From assembly GCF_030684895.1 (NCBI RefSeq), contig NZ_JAUXXP010000041.1, forward strand, positions 1 to 64,000: 64,000 nt of DNA, given 5' to 3'. The position numbers and the translations under genes were made by a program. Positions 8,002 to 16,996 of this stretch are shown here, one piece after another. The notes beneath the pieces are model-generated. The model saw nothing but the letters and a program-made list of their open reading frames with translations. It did not search any database and was not told the origin of the DNA. Each line of letters begins with the position of its first letter. Positions within the stretch are counted from its first letter, which is position 1. Origin of the DNA: Pseudomonas sp. (lineage in GTDB: Bacteria > Pseudomonadota > Gammaproteobacteria > Pseudomonadales > Pseudomonadaceae).

Positions 8002-10908
8002 TTACTGGCACGCCTCACAGTCTGGTTCATCAATGGCACAGGCCTTTGGTACTGGCGCTGGGCCTGCGCTCATTTCCACTTCCGGGGCCTTGGCCGGTGC
8101 TGCGCTCAGGCCATCGTTGCCACCACTGGATACGGCGTTGAGCTTGCCGGTGTTGATGGTGGACTTCTCGGTGCTGGTCGCGGCCAGGGCACGGAGGTAG
8201 TAGGTGGTTTTCAGGCCACGGTACCAAGCCATACGGTAGGTCACGTCGAGCTTCTTACCCGAGGCGCCGGCGATGTAGAGGTTCAGCGACTGGGCCTGGT
8301 CGATCCACTTCTGGCGACGGCTGGCGGCGTCAACGATCCACTTGGTGTCGACTTCAAACGCGGTGGCGTAGAGGTCTTTCAGCTCTTGCGGGATGCGCTC
8401 GATCTGCTGCACGGAACCGTCGTAGTACTTCAGGTCGTTGATCATGACCGAGTCCCACAGGCCGCGGGCTTTGAGGTCGCGAACCAGGTACGGGTTGATC
8501 ACGGTGAATTCGCCCGAGAGGTTCGATTTCACGTAGAGGTTCTGGTAGGTCGGTTCGATCGACTGCGATACGCCGGTGATGTTGGCGATGGTGGCGGTCG
8601 GTGCGATGGCCATGATGTTCGAGTTACGGATGCCTTTCTGCACTCGGGCACGGATCGGGGCCCAGTCCAGGGACTCGGTCAGGTCGACGTCGATGTACTT
8701 CTGGCCGCGCTGCTCGATCAGGATCTGCTGCGAATCGAGCGGCAGTATGCCTTTGCTCCACAGCGAACCCTGGAAGGTTTCGTAGGCGCCACGCTCGTCG
8801 GCCAGGTCACAGGAGGCCTGGATCGCGTAGTAGCTGACCGCTTCCATCGATTTGTCAGCGAACTCAACAGCGGCGTCGGAGCCGTATGGGATGTGCTGCA
8901 GGTACAAAGCGTCCTGGAAGCCCATGATGCCCAGACCGACCGGACGGTGGCGGAAGTTGGAGTTACGCGCCTGCGGTACCGAGTAGTAGTTGATGTCGAT
9001 AACGTTATCGAGCATGCGCACGGCGACCTTGATGGTCTTCTGCAGCTTGGCGGTGTCCAGCTTGCCGTCAACGATGTGGTTCGGCAGGTTGACGGAACCC
9101 AGGTTGCACACGGCGATTTCGTCGGCGTTGGTGTTCAGGGTGATCTCGGTGCACAGGTTCGAGCTGTGGACCACGCCCACATGCTGCTGCGGGCTGCGCA
9201 GGTTGCATGGGTCTTTGAAGGTTAGCCATGGGTGGCCGGTTTCGAACAGCATGCTGAGCATCTTGCGCCACAGGTCTTTGGCTTGGATGGTCTTGAACAG
9301 CTTGATCTTGCCGCCGTACTGGGTCAGGGCTTCGTAATACTCGTAGCGCTCTTCGAAGGCTTTACCGGTGAGGTCGTGCAGGTCTGGCACTTCGGACGGG
9401 CTGAATAGGGTCCACTGGCCGTCATCGAACACGCGCTTCATGAACAGGTCCGGAATCCAGTTGGCGGTGTTCATGTCGTGGGTGCGGCGACGGTCATCAC
9501 CGGTGTTCTTACGCAGCTCGATGAACTCTTCGATGTCCATGTGCCAGGTTTCCAGGTAGGCGCAGACCGCGCCTTTGCGCTTGCCACCCTGGTTAACGGC
9601 TACTGCGGTGTCGTTGACCACTTTAAGGAACGGCACAACACCTTGGGATTTGCCGTTGGTGCCTTTGATGTAAGCGCCCAGCGAACGCACTGGAGTCCAG
9701 TCGTTGCCCAGACCGCCGGCAAATTTGGACAGCAAGGCGTTGTCGCGGATGGCGTCGTAGATGCCGCCCAGGTCGTCCGGCACGGTGGTCAGGTAGCACG
9801 AGCTCAGCTGTGCACGCAGGGTGCCGGCGTTGAACAGGGTCGGCGTCGAGGCCATGTAGTCGAATGACGACAGCAGGTTGTAGAACTCGATGGCGCGGTC
9901 TTCTTTGTGCTTCTCTTCAATCGCCAGGCCCATGGCCACGCGCATGAAGAACACTTGCGGCAGTTCGAAGCGGGTGCCGTCCTTGTGGATGAAGTAACGG
10001 TCGTAGAGGGTCTGCAGGCCCAGGTAGGTGAACTGCTGGTCGCGCTCGTGGTTGATCGCCTTGCCGAGTTTTTCCAGGTCGAAGTCGAGCAGCACTGGGT
10101 TGAGCAATTCGAACTCAACGCCTTTGGCGATGTAGGCCGGCAGGGCCTTGGCGTACAGCTCACTCATCTCGTGGTGAGTGGCGCTGGTGGCAACACCGAG
10201 GAAGCCCAGACCTTCAGCGCGGATGTTGTCCATCAGCAGACGCGCGGTGACGTAGCTGTAGTTCGGCTCGCGCTCAACCAGGGTGCGTGCGGTCATCACC
10301 AGGGCGGTGCTGACGTCGCCCTGGGCTACGCCGTCGTAGAGGTTCTTCAGGGTTTCTTTCTGGATCAGCGCGCCGTCGACTTCAGCCAGGCCTTCGCAGG
10401 CTTCGGTGACGATGGTGTTCAGGCGGCCCATGTCCAGCGGCGCAACCGTACCGTCGAGGTGGGTAACGCGAATGCTTGGGTGCGGCTCGGCAATATCGGC
10501 GGCGCCGGTCTTGCGCGCCTGGCTGCGCGATTCACGGTAGATCACGTAGTCGCGGGCAACTTTCTGCTCGCCAGAACGCATCAGGGCCAGTTCGACCTGG
10601 TCCTGGATTTCTTCGATGTGGATGGTGCCGCCGGACGGCATGCGGCGCTTGAAGGTGGCGGTGACTTGCTCAGTCAGGCGCTCAACGGTTTCATGGATAC
10701 GCGACGAGGCGGCTGCGGTGCCGCCTTCAACAGCGAGAAAGGCCTTGGTGATGGCAACGGTGATTTTGTCATCGGTGTAGGGCACCACGGTGCCGTTACG
10801 CTTGATCACACGCAGTTGACCCGGCGCAGTGGCGTTCAGGCTCTGGTTGTCATCGGTGGCCTGCGGCGCATTGGCCTGCGGGTTCTCGCGGGAGGTGTCG
10901 GTGTGCAT
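8002..10908 (-). CDS. nrdA: Class Ia ribonucleoside-diphosphate reductase, alpha subunit
   Basis: NrdA is the catalytic and allosteric subunit making deoxynucleotides. The 968-residue protein begins with two ATP-cone domains (about residues 30-120 and 145-235), as known for Pseudomonas NrdA, whose N-terminal cone sets activity. The core has the redox cysteine in LSSCYLTT, the thiyl-radical site NLCTEITLN, AVCNLGSVNLP, the radical-transfer tyrosines of KTTYYLRAL, and C-terminal redox cysteines (CAIDEPDCEACQ). The start at 10908 has GGAG six bases upstream; a start four codons earlier is less well placed. Confidence 0.96.
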   Translation of the reverse strand: MHTDTSRENPQANAPQATDDNQSLNATAPGQLRVIKRNGTVVPYTDDKITVAITKAFLAVEGGTAAASSRIHETVERLTEQVTATFKRRMPSGGTIHIEEIQDQVELALMRSGEQKVARDYVIYRESRSQARKTGAADIAEPHPSIRVTHLDGTVAPLDMGRLNTIVTEACEGLAEVDGALIQKETLKNLYDGVAQGDVSTALVMTARTLVEREPNYSYVTARLLMDNIRAEGLGFLGVATSATHHEMSELYAKALPAYIAKGVEFELLNPVLLDFDLEKLGKAINHERDQQFTYLGLQTLYDRYFIHKDGTRFELPQVFFMRVAMGLAIEEKHKEDRAIEFYNLLSSFDYMASTPTLFNAGTLRAQLSSCYLTTVPDDLGGIYDAIRDNALLSKFAGGLGNDWTPVRSLGAYIKGTNGKSQGVVPFLKVVNDTAVAVNQGGKRKGAVCAYLETWHMDIEEFIELRKNTGDDRRRTHDMNTANWIPDLFMKRVFDDGQWTLFSPSEVPDLHDLTGKAFEERYEYYEALTQYGGKIKLFKTIQAKDLWRKMLSMLFETGHPWLTFKDPCNLRSPQQHVGVVHSSNLCTEITLNTNADEIAVCNLGSVNLPNHIVDGKLDTAKLQKTIKVAVRMLDNVIDINYYSVPQARNSNFRHRPVGLGIMGFQDALYLQHIPYGSDAAVEFADKSMEAVSYYAIQASCDLADERGAYETFQGSLWSKGILPLDSQQILIEQRGQKYIDVDLTESLDWAPIRARVQKGIRNSNIMAIAPTATIANITGVSQSIEPTYQNLYVKSNLSGEFTVINPYLVRDLKARGLWDSVMINDLKYYDGSVQQIERIPQELKDLYATAFEVDTKWIVDAASRRQKWIDQAQSLNLYIAGASGKKLDVTYRMAWYRGLKTTYYLRALAATSTEKSTINTGKLNAVSSGGNDGLSAAPAKAPEVEMSAGPAPVPKACAIDEPDCEACQ

Positions 10909-11109
10909 GAAAGTCTCCATGTTCTGTATTTATTAGTTAGACGCTTTGCCGTCGATCACTGTGGCTACTGCCATTCATTCCATTTCAACAATGCCATGGG
11001 CGCAGCCAAAGGCCGGGCACATGGGGACTTGCAAATTGGGCAGGGAAGGTACGACTAAAGCGCCTTCCTGGCTCAAGAGTCACACGTCAAGGCGTTTTTA
11101 GCGCCTCAA

Positions 11110-11125
11110 CTACTACATCTAGTGG
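11110..11125. promoter_or_regulatory. Putative NrdR box, nrdA-proximal
   Basis: The 16-mer CTACTACATCTAGTGG has an ACTA-N4-TAGT core and the size and symmetry of an NrdR box. NrdR is the ATP/dATP-sensing repressor of ribonucleotide reductase genes. The core is identical to the copy at 11526. Confidence 0.6.
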
Positions 11126-11386
11126 TGCAACCGCGTGTGCGGTTGCCGCTTTATTGTTTTTCAGGCGCGCCAAGCGCTGCGCTGAAGGATGGCCTGCTGC
11201 GGTAGAGCAGGCGTACTGCAAAGGTCTTTCGGGCGACCGGTGACGGGCTGGGATCAGGCCGTGTGCGAGTCATTCTTCTTGTGTCCGGTTGCCAGGCTAA
11301 ACCCAACATGTGGTGGGTGTCGCGCGATTGGCATACAAGATAATGCGCTATCTGGGGTATTGCAAGGCGATAGAGCAAGAACAACC

Positions 11387-11395
11387 TGTGGATAA
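11387..11395. promoter_or_regulatory. DnaA box upstream of nrdA
   Basis: TGTGGATAA is an exact complement of the consensus DnaA box TTATCCACA. Related GTGG-rich 9-mers follow (TTGTGGGTG, TTGTGGGTT). DnaA regulates nrdAB in E. coli, so a similar role here is reasonable inference. Confidence 0.65.
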
Positions 11396-11525
11396 GTTGT
11401 GGGTGAATTGTGGGTTAAACCGCGCGATTGGCGGCAAGCCCGCATGCTTGCTGGGGTGTACCGTTCGTCGGTGTTGATCGGGCTTTTCCCGGGGGTTGCC
11501 CAGACGTGGCCCATCTCTCAGGTCG

Positions 11526-11541
11526 ATACTACATCTAGTGT
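11526..11541. promoter_or_regulatory. Putative NrdR box, distal
   Basis: ATACTACATCTAGTGT shares the 12-bp core with the site at 11110 and matches the ACAC...GTGT-like NrdR pattern better. It lies 84-99 bp before the response-regulator start and could serve either divergent gene. Confidence 0.6.
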
Positions 11542-11624
11542 TTTTACAGAAATATGGCATGCGCTATGCAGTGCCCGGCGCATTGATACAATGCCGGCCG
11601 TTTCCGTGTTGTCTGGAGTCCGTT

Positions 11625-12347
11625 GTGGAGCAGCAGTCGTGGCACATTCTTATTGTCGAAGACGACCAGCGCCTGGCCGAGTTGACCCGTGAGTACCTGC
11701 AGGGCAATGGCCTCAACGTGTCCATCGAGATGGACGGTGCGCAGGCCGCCGCGCGGATTCTGCAGGAGCAGCCTGATCTGGTGATTCTCGACCTGATGCT
11801 GCCGGGCGAAGACGGCCTGTCGATCTGCCGCAAGGTGCGCGGGCAATACGAAGGGCCGATCCTGATGCTCACCGCGCGTACCGACGACATGGACCAGGTG
11901 CTGGGCCTGGAAATGGGCGCCGACGACTATGTGTGCAAACCAGTACGCCCGCGCGTGCTGCTGGCGCGCATCCGTGCGCTGCTGCGCCGCCATGAAGGCA
12001 GTGAGGCGCAGGCCCCTGGCGAGCGCCGGCGTTTGCAGTTCGGCCTGCTGGTAATCGACAGCGCCATGCGTGAAGCCTGGCTGGGCGAGCAGGGCATCGA
12101 ATTGACCAGCGCCGAATTCGACCTGCTGTGGTTGCTGACCTCCAATGCCGGGCGGATTCTCTCGCGCGAGGAAATCTTCAATGCCCTGCGCGGCATCGAA
12201 TACGACGGCCAGGACCGTTCCATCGACGTGCGCATTTCTCGCATCCGTCCGAAAATCGGCGACGACCCGATGCACCCACGGCTGATCAAGACCGTGCGCA
12301 GCAAGGGCTATCTGTTTGTTGCCGAAGCGGCTGAAGCGCTGACATGA
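11625..12347 (+). CDS. OmpR-family two-component response regulator (RstA-like)
   Basis: The 240-residue protein has an N-terminal receiver domain with acidic pocket EDD, phospho-acceptor Asp in DLMLPGEDG, conserved T of LTART and K of CKPV. The C-terminal winged-helix DNA-binding domain (ELTSAEFDLLWLLTSNAGRI ... DVRISRIRPKIG) is of OmpR/PhoB type. The start is the GTG at 11625, with GGAG six bases upstream; a longer frame from 11496 lacks receiver homology and runs over the NrdR-like site. The cognate kinase follows after 10 bp. It resembles the regulator beside nrdA in P. aeruginosa; its signal is unknown. Confidence 0.9.
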   Translation: MEQQSWHILIVEDDQRLAELTREYLQGNGLNVSIEMDGAQAAARILQEQPDLVILDLMLPGEDGLSICRKVRGQYEGPILMLTARTDDMDQVLGLEMGADDYVCKPVRPRVLLARIRALLRRHEGSEAQAPGERRRLQFGLLVIDSAMREAWLGEQGIELTSAEFDLLWLLTSNAGRILSREEIFNALRGIEYDGQDRSIDVRISRIRPKIGDDPMHPRLIKTVRSKGYLFVAEAAEALT

Positions 12348-12357
12348 ATTCACTGCC

Positions 12358-13959
12358 ATGAACTCGATCTTCTTGCGCATCTACGGCGGCATGCTCGCCG
12401 TGCTGGTGCTGGTGGCGCTGCTCGGCGTCGGCGCGCTGCAGTTGCTTAACGATGTGCGGGTCGATCAATACCGTGAGCGCCTGGCACAGGGCACCTTCCG
12501 CCTGATGGCCGATAACCTCTCTCCGATGGTGGATATCGAGCGACGCCGCGCGGTGACGGTGTGGGGGCGTTTGCTCGGTATACCGCTGCGCGTTGAAACG
12601 CTGGAAAGTGCCGAGCTGGACAGCGGCGCGCGCAATAGTCTGCGGCGTGGTCAGGTGCTGGTGCAGCAGACCGGCCCGCACGAGGCACGCATCTTCAGTC
12701 AACTGGATAAACAGCCGTTGCTGCTGATTGCCGACGTGCAGCAGGTCAGCGAGCAGCTGGCCCGCGCCACCAGTTTTCTGCTGATCGATGAGTTGGTGCG
12801 GTACCCCTGGGACGAGCAGCCGCGCCGGCTGGCAGCGCTGAAAAAGGATAAACAGTTCGGTTTTGACTTGCGCCTGGTGCGCCTCGATCAGGCCGACCTC
12901 GACCCTGATCAACGCCGCCGCGTGGATGAAGGCGACACGGTGATGGCCCTGGGCCGGGGCGGCGACAGCATTCATGTGTTCTCCGGCATCGTCGACACGC
13001 CCTGGGTGCTGGAAATCGGCCCGCTGTACCAGATGAACCCTTACCCGGCGCAGTGGCTGGTGCTGATCGGTGCGCTGGGGTTGAGCCTGATCGGGTTCAT
13101 GGTTTACCTACTGGTACGGCCGCTGGAGCAGCGCCTGAGCGATCTGGAAGGCGCCGCCACGCACATCGCCAGCGGCCGCCTGGATGCCCGCGTGCCGACC
13201 CGTGGTAGCGACTCGGTGGGGCGCCTGGCGGCGGCCTTTAACGCCATGGCCGAGCACTTGCAGCGCTCCCTGAGTATCCAGCGTGAGATGGTCCGCGCGG
13301 TCTCCCATGAGCTGCGCACGCCGGTGGCGCGCTTGCGTTTCGGCCTGGAAATGATCGGCGACGCGGAAACCGATGCAGCGCGGCGCAAATATATGGAGGG
13401 CATGGACAGCGATATCCAGGACCTCGACAAGCTGGTTGACGAGATGCTCACCTACGCCCGCCTGGAGCAGGGCGCGCCGGCGCTGAACTTCCAGCAGGTC
13501 GACCTGGGTGAGCTGATCGATCAGGTGATCACCGAGTTGGCCCCGCTGCGCGCCAGTGTGCGGGTCGAACACGGCCCGTCACGCGATGCCCTGGATGGCG
13601 GCGGTGCCTGCGTTGAAGCCGAGCTGCGCTACTTACACCGCGCCCTGCAGAACCTGGTGAGCAACGCCATGCGCCATGCCGAATCACGGGTGCGGGTGAG
13701 TTATCAGGTGGGGCAGCAGCGTTGTCGCCTGGATGTCGAAGACGACGGCCCCGGCGTGCCAGAAGAGGCCTGGGAGCGCATATTCACGCCGTTCCTGCGC
13801 CTGGACGACAGCCGCACCCGCGCCTCTGGCGGGCATGGCCTGGGCCTGTCCATCGTGCGGCGTATCACCTACTGGCACGGCGGTCGCGCGCAGATCAGTC
13901 GCAGCGAAGAGCTGGGCGGCGCGTGTTTTACCCTGATCTGGCCACGTAAGCAGGAGTAA
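12358..13959 (+). CDS. Two-component sensor histidine kinase (RstB-like)
   Basis: The 533-residue inner-membrane kinase has an N-terminal membrane helix (IYGGMLAVLVLVALLGVGAL), a periplasmic sensor region of about 200 residues, a second helix (QWLVLIGALGLSLIGFMVYL), a HAMP segment, a HisKA box (AVSHELRTPVARLRF, phospho-accepting His) and a HATPase domain with N box (NLVSNAMRHA), DDGPGVP and GHGLGLSIV. It forms an operon with the upstream regulator. The periplasmic part gives no hint of the ligand. The downstream gap holds a REPIN rather than a gene. Confidence 0.9.
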   Translation: MNSIFLRIYGGMLAVLVLVALLGVGALQLLNDVRVDQYRERLAQGTFRLMADNLSPMVDIERRRAVTVWGRLLGIPLRVETLESAELDSGARNSLRRGQVLVQQTGPHEARIFSQLDKQPLLLIADVQQVSEQLARATSFLLIDELVRYPWDEQPRRLAALKKDKQFGFDLRLVRLDQADLDPDQRRRVDEGDTVMALGRGGDSIHVFSGIVDTPWVLEIGPLYQMNPYPAQWLVLIGALGLSLIGFMVYLLVRPLEQRLSDLEGAATHIASGRLDARVPTRGSDSVGRLAAAFNAMAEHLQRSLSIQREMVRAVSHELRTPVARLRFGLEMIGDAETDAARRKYMEGMDSDIQDLDKLVDEMLTYARLEQGAPALNFQQVDLGELIDQVITELAPLRASVRVEHGPSRDALDGGGACVEAELRYLHRALQNLVSNAMRHAESRVRVSYQVGQQRCRLDVEDDGPGVPEEAWERIFTPFLRLDDSRTRASGGHGLGLSIVRRITYWHGGRAQISRSEELGGACFTLIWPRKQE

Positions 13960-13983
13960 GCAGCGGCGTTGCGGCCATAGCTA

Positions 13984-14046
13984 TCGCGGGCAAGCCCGCT
14001 CCTACCCGGCTAGGCGCTGTACCTGTAGGAGCGGGCTTGCCCGCGA
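13984..14046. repeat. REPIN: inverted pair of Pseudomonas REP sequences
   Basis: GCGGGCAAGCCCGCTCCTAC and its inverted partner GTAGGAGCGGGCTTGCCCGC face each other across about 19 bp. This is the classic Pseudomonas REP doublet, able to form a long cruciform or an mRNA 3' hairpin. Confidence 0.9.
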
Positions 14047-14134
14047 AGCTTTTGCGGTTGGCACGTAACCGGGCTTGCCCTTGTAGGGTGGCGGGGCCGC
14101 CTAGGTACAACCCATCAATTGCTGCGGGTTAGCT

Positions 14135-14770
14135 TTAGAACGGTGCCGGGCACTCGAAACGCATCCGCTCGCCGCTTTGCGGGTGGGTCAGGCTGAGCAT
14201 GCTGGCGTGCAGGCACAGGCGCGGGTAGGCGGTCAGGGCTTGTTCGTGGGCGTAGAGGCCGTCACCGAGCAGTGGGTGGCCGATGGACAGCATATGCACG
14301 CGCAGCTGGTGCGAGCGGCCGGTGATGGGGGTCAGCTCGACGCGGCAATGCTCGGCGTGGCGTTCCAGCACTTTCCAGTAGGTCAGCGCGTGTTTGCCCT
14401 GCTCATGATCAACCACGTGGCGCGGCTTGGTCGGCGGGTCGTAGCGCAGTGGCAGGTCGATGCTGCCGCTGTCCAGTTCCGGCTGGCCCCAGCACAGTGC
14501 GGTGTAGGCCTTCTCGGTTTCGCGGTCGTGGAACTGCCGGGACAGCTCACGGTGGCTATCGGCGTCACGGGCCAGGACGATGATGCCTGAGGTTTCCCAG
14601 TCCAGGCGATGGACGATGCGCGCTTCCGGGTAGCCGTTTTCCTGCAGGCGGGTGACCAGACAATCGCGGTTATCTTCCGCGCGGCCGGGTACCGAGAGCA
14701 GCAGGGTGGGCTTGTTGATCACCAGCAGGGCGGCGTCCTGGTGGAGGATTTCTACTTGGCTGAGGGGCAT
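14135..14770 (-). CDS. rluA: Dual-specificity rRNA/tRNA pseudouridine synthase RluA
   Basis: RluA modifies 23S rRNA U746 and U32 of some tRNAs in E. coli. This 211-residue protein has the RluA-family catalytic motif HRLDWETSGIIVLA (catalytic Asp), the GRSHQLRVHM motif and LGDGLYA, and no S4 domain, which fits RluA rather than RluC/D. It lies next to minE, as in P. aeruginosa, but is separated from it by a REPIN and a terminator, so it is probably transcribed separately. Confidence 0.9.
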   Translation of the reverse strand: MPLSQVEILHQDAALLVINKPTLLLSVPGRAEDNRDCLVTRLQENGYPEARIVHRLDWETSGIIVLARDADSHRELSRQFHDRETEKAYTALCWGQPELDSGSIDLPLRYDPPTKPRHVVDHEQGKHALTYWKVLERHAEHCRVELTPITGRSHQLRVHMLSIGHPLLGDGLYAHEQALTAYPRLCLHASMLSLTHPQSGERMRFECPAPF

Positions 14771-14801
14771 GGGCTTCTTGAGTGCACGTCGGTCTGCTGG
14801 T

Positions 14802-14868
14802 GTAGGAACGGGCTTGCCCGCGATGGCTTTGTGGCGAGTGAAAGCTTCGCGGACAAGTCCGCTCCTAC
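14802..14868. repeat. REPIN: inverted REP pair (slightly degenerate)
   Basis: GTAGGAACGGGCTTGCCCGC faces GCGGACAAGTCCGCTCCTAC across about 23 bp. Each arm differs by one or two bases from the copy at 13984, with the second arm's changes compensating within its own stem. Confidence 0.85.
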
Positions 14869-14887
14869 AGGTTCTGTGTAGGGCTGA

Positions 14888-14921
14888 AATAAAATGGCGG
14901 CCCTTGGGCCGCCATTTTATT
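14888..14921. terminator. Terminator of the minCDE operon
   Basis: A 13-bp perfect inverted repeat (AAAATGGCGGCCC and complement) with a 2-nt centre and A/T runs on both sides. It lies just past the minE stop. Confidence 0.85.
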
Positions 14922-14944
14922 CAGGTTTCGCCTGCGGATACGGA

Positions 14945-15199
14945 TTAACGATCCGGCAGGGTGATATTGAGTTCCAGAATGGAGCAGCTGCCCTGGTTTT
15001 CCAGTGCGACCTGTACTTGATCCGAGTCGATATTCACGTACTTGCGGATCACCTCGACCAGTTCTTGCTGCAGGGCCGGCAGGTAGTCCGGCTGGCTGCG
15101 CTGGCCGCGCTCGTGGGCGACGATGATTTGCAGACGCTCTTTCGCAATGGACGCTGTGGTTTCTTTCTTGCGCTCACGAAAGAAGTCAAAAATGTTCAT
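14945..15199 (-). CDS. minE: Cell division topological specificity factor MinE
   Basis: MinE stimulates MinD ATPase and drives the pole-to-pole oscillation that keeps MinC away from mid-cell. The 84-residue protein has the N-terminal membrane-targeting and MinD-binding segment ([31 protein letters not shown], positions 1-31) and the C-terminal dimerisation domain ([17 protein letters not shown]). Its start overlaps the minD stop by 4 bp (ATGA). Length is normal. Confidence 0.97.
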   Translation of the reverse strand: MNIFDFFRERKKETTASIAKERLQIIVAHERGQRSQPDYLPALQQELVEVIRKYVNIDSDQVQVALENQGSCSILELNITLPDR

Positions 15200-16011
15200 T
15201 CACGACCTCCAAACAGGCGTTGCATGAATCCCTTCTTCTGCACATCGAGGAACCGATGTGCCACTTCCTTGCCCAGCAGGCGGTCAACCGCATCGCTGTA
15301 AGCCTGGCCCGCGTCGCTCTGGTCATCAAGGATCACCGGCACACCCTGGTTCGAGGCCTTGAGTACGGCTTGCGACTCCGGGATCACGCCGAGCAGGCGG
15401 ATGGCGAGGATTTCCTCGACGTCTTCGACGCCGAGCATTTCGCCTTTAACCACGCGCTCTGGGTTGTAGCGGGTCAGCAGCAGGTGTTCCTTGATCGGCT
15501 CTTCGCCTTTCTCGGCGCGGCGCGATTTGCTCGCCAGCAGGCCGAGCATGCGGTCCGAGTCACGTACCGAGGAGACTTCCGGGTTGGTCACGACAATCGC
15601 TTCATCAGCGAAGTACATGGCCAGATGCGCGCCTTTTTCGATACCGGCCGGCGAGTCGCAGACCACGTATTCGAAGGTTTCGCGCAGCTCATTAATGATT
15701 TTTTCGACGCCTTCCTGGGTCAGCGCGTCTTTATCACGGGTCTGACTGGCAGCCAGCACGTAGAGATTTTCCAGGCGCTTGTCTTTGATTAGGGCTTGCG
15801 AGAGGGTCGCTTCACCGTTGACCACGTTGACGAAGTCATACACCACGCGGCGTTCGCAGCCCATGATCAGGTCAAGGTTACGCAGGCCCACGTCGAAATC
15901 GACGATGACTGTCTTGTGCCCGCGCAGGGCGAGGCCGGTACCGATGGCAGCGCTGGTGGTGGTTTTACCAACGCCACCTTTGCCGGACGTAACAACGAGG
16001 ATCTTGGCCAA
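15196..16011 (-). CDS. minD: Septum site-determining ATPase MinD
   Basis: MinD is the membrane-bound ATPase of the Min system that recruits MinC. The 271-residue protein shows the deviant Walker [16 protein letters not shown] near residue 10, the switch region [19 protein letters not shown], and the C-terminal amphipathic membrane-targeting helix ([11 protein letters not shown]). It lies between minC and minE, overlapping minE by 4 bp. Everything expected of a working MinD is present. Confidence 0.97.
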   Translation of the reverse strand: MAKILVVTSGKGGVGKTTTSAAIGTGLALRGHKTVIVDFDVGLRNLDLIMGCERRVVYDFVNVVNGEATLSQALIKDKRLENLYVLAASQTRDKDALTQEGVEKIINELRETFEYVVCDSPAGIEKGAHLAMYFADEAIVVTNPEVSSVRDSDRMLGLLASKSRRAEKGEEPIKEHLLLTRYNPERVVKGEMLGVEDVEEILAIRLLGVIPESQAVLKASNQGVPVILDDQSDAGQAYSDAVDRLLGKEVAHRFLDVQKKGFMQRLFGGRE

Positions 16012-16112
16012 GGTGATTCACCCCAAAATGTAGAAAAAACGCAGGTTTCCGTGGCCTATCTCAGGCTTCCGGGTGCCCTGTCTGTGTCCTTGAAAAGTGG
16101 CGGCAGTATCCG

Positions 16113-16838
16113 TTAAAGGCGGGTGATGTTCAACACGTCACCCGACAGGCTGACATGCACCGCTTCGCCCCAGAGTGGGTCGCGGCGCAAGTCTTCGGCC
16201 ACCTTGTACTGGCCGGCGATGGAGAGCAGTTCCGCGCCCATTTGCTGGCAGAAAATCCGCGCCTTGAGATTGCCCTTGATGCCGGCCAGTGCTCGACCAC
16301 GCATCGGTGCGTAAACATGGATGTTGCCATCGGCGAGAAGTTCCGCGCCGGCGCTGACCGGGGCCAGGACGATCAGGTCGCCGCCCTGGGCATACACCTG
16401 CTGGCCGCCACGCACCGGGCTGGTGATGATCTTGCTCGGTTTGAATTCGGGTTCTGCGGTTTTTTCCGGCTTCGGCGGCGCCAGGTCGATGGGCCGCTCG
16501 CGGGCGCCGGACGGCGGTAGTACGGGCAAATCCAGCGCTTCGGCGGCGGCGATATCGGCTTCGCGGTTGGCACGGATCGCCAGGGTGCGCAGGCCATGTT
16601 TGCGGCAGACCGCCATCAGCTCGGCCAGATCGAGCATGCCTTCGCCTTCCGGCAGCTTGTCCAGGGCCAGCACCAGCGGGGTATTGCTGAAGAAGGCAGG
16701 GGCCTGGGCGACTTTTTCGCTGAGCTGCTGGTCGAGGCGGGCGAGGTCGTTGTGCGCCAGCTCCATCACGGTGATGGCCAGCATGCTGCCTTTAAGCTGG
16801 AATACAGGGTCTTGCTCGAGGAGATCGGCTTGGCTCAT
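16113..16838 (-). CDS. minC: Septum site-determining protein MinC
   Basis: MinC inhibits FtsZ polymerisation away from mid-cell. The 241-residue protein has the N-terminal MinC_N domain ([16 protein letters not shown]), a proline-rich linker with charged residues (about 115-135), and the C-terminal beta-helical dimer domain ([39 protein letters not shown]). The start at 16838 is chosen because family homology begins at [13 protein letters not shown]; a frame to 16949 adds a basic stretch unlike MinC. It is the first gene of minCDE, divergent from the acyltransferase gene. Confidence 0.95.
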   Translation of the reverse strand: MSQADLLEQDPVFQLKGSMLAITVMELAHNDLARLDQQLSEKVAQAPAFFSNTPLVLALDKLPEGEGMLDLAELMAVCRKHGLRTLAIRANREADIAAAEALDLPVLPPSGARERPIDLAPPKPEKTAEPEFKPSKIITSPVRGGQQVYAQGGDLIVLAPVSAGAELLADGNIHVYAPMRGRALAGIKGNLKARIFCQQMGAELLSIAGQYKVAEDLRRDPLWGEAVHVSLSGDVLNITRL

Positions 16839-16996
16839 GGTCTGCCTGATACGGCCCTTATTTAGAAACTGGGGGAAAAGTAAGCCGGACTTATAGCGAG
16901 AACGCCGCGCGCTCGCAAGTTGCGCGCCGCGAAACCAGGCAGCAAGCAAACTCCTGATAGAATGCCGCGCTTTATTGCGTGCCTCGGACCTGTGTT

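Larger units (their letters stand above)
10909..11624. promoter_or_regulatory. Long nrdA / response-regulator intergenic region
   Basis: About 700 bp without a convincing gene lie between divergent nrdA and the response-regulator gene. It holds two NrdR-like palindromes (11110 and 11526), a perfect DnaA box (11387), and hairpins at 11091-11106 (AGGCG/CGCCT) and 11127-11146 (GCAACCGC/GCGGTTGC). Its length and site content suggest a distal nrdA promoter and a long leader, but no start site can be assigned by eye. Confidence 0.55.
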
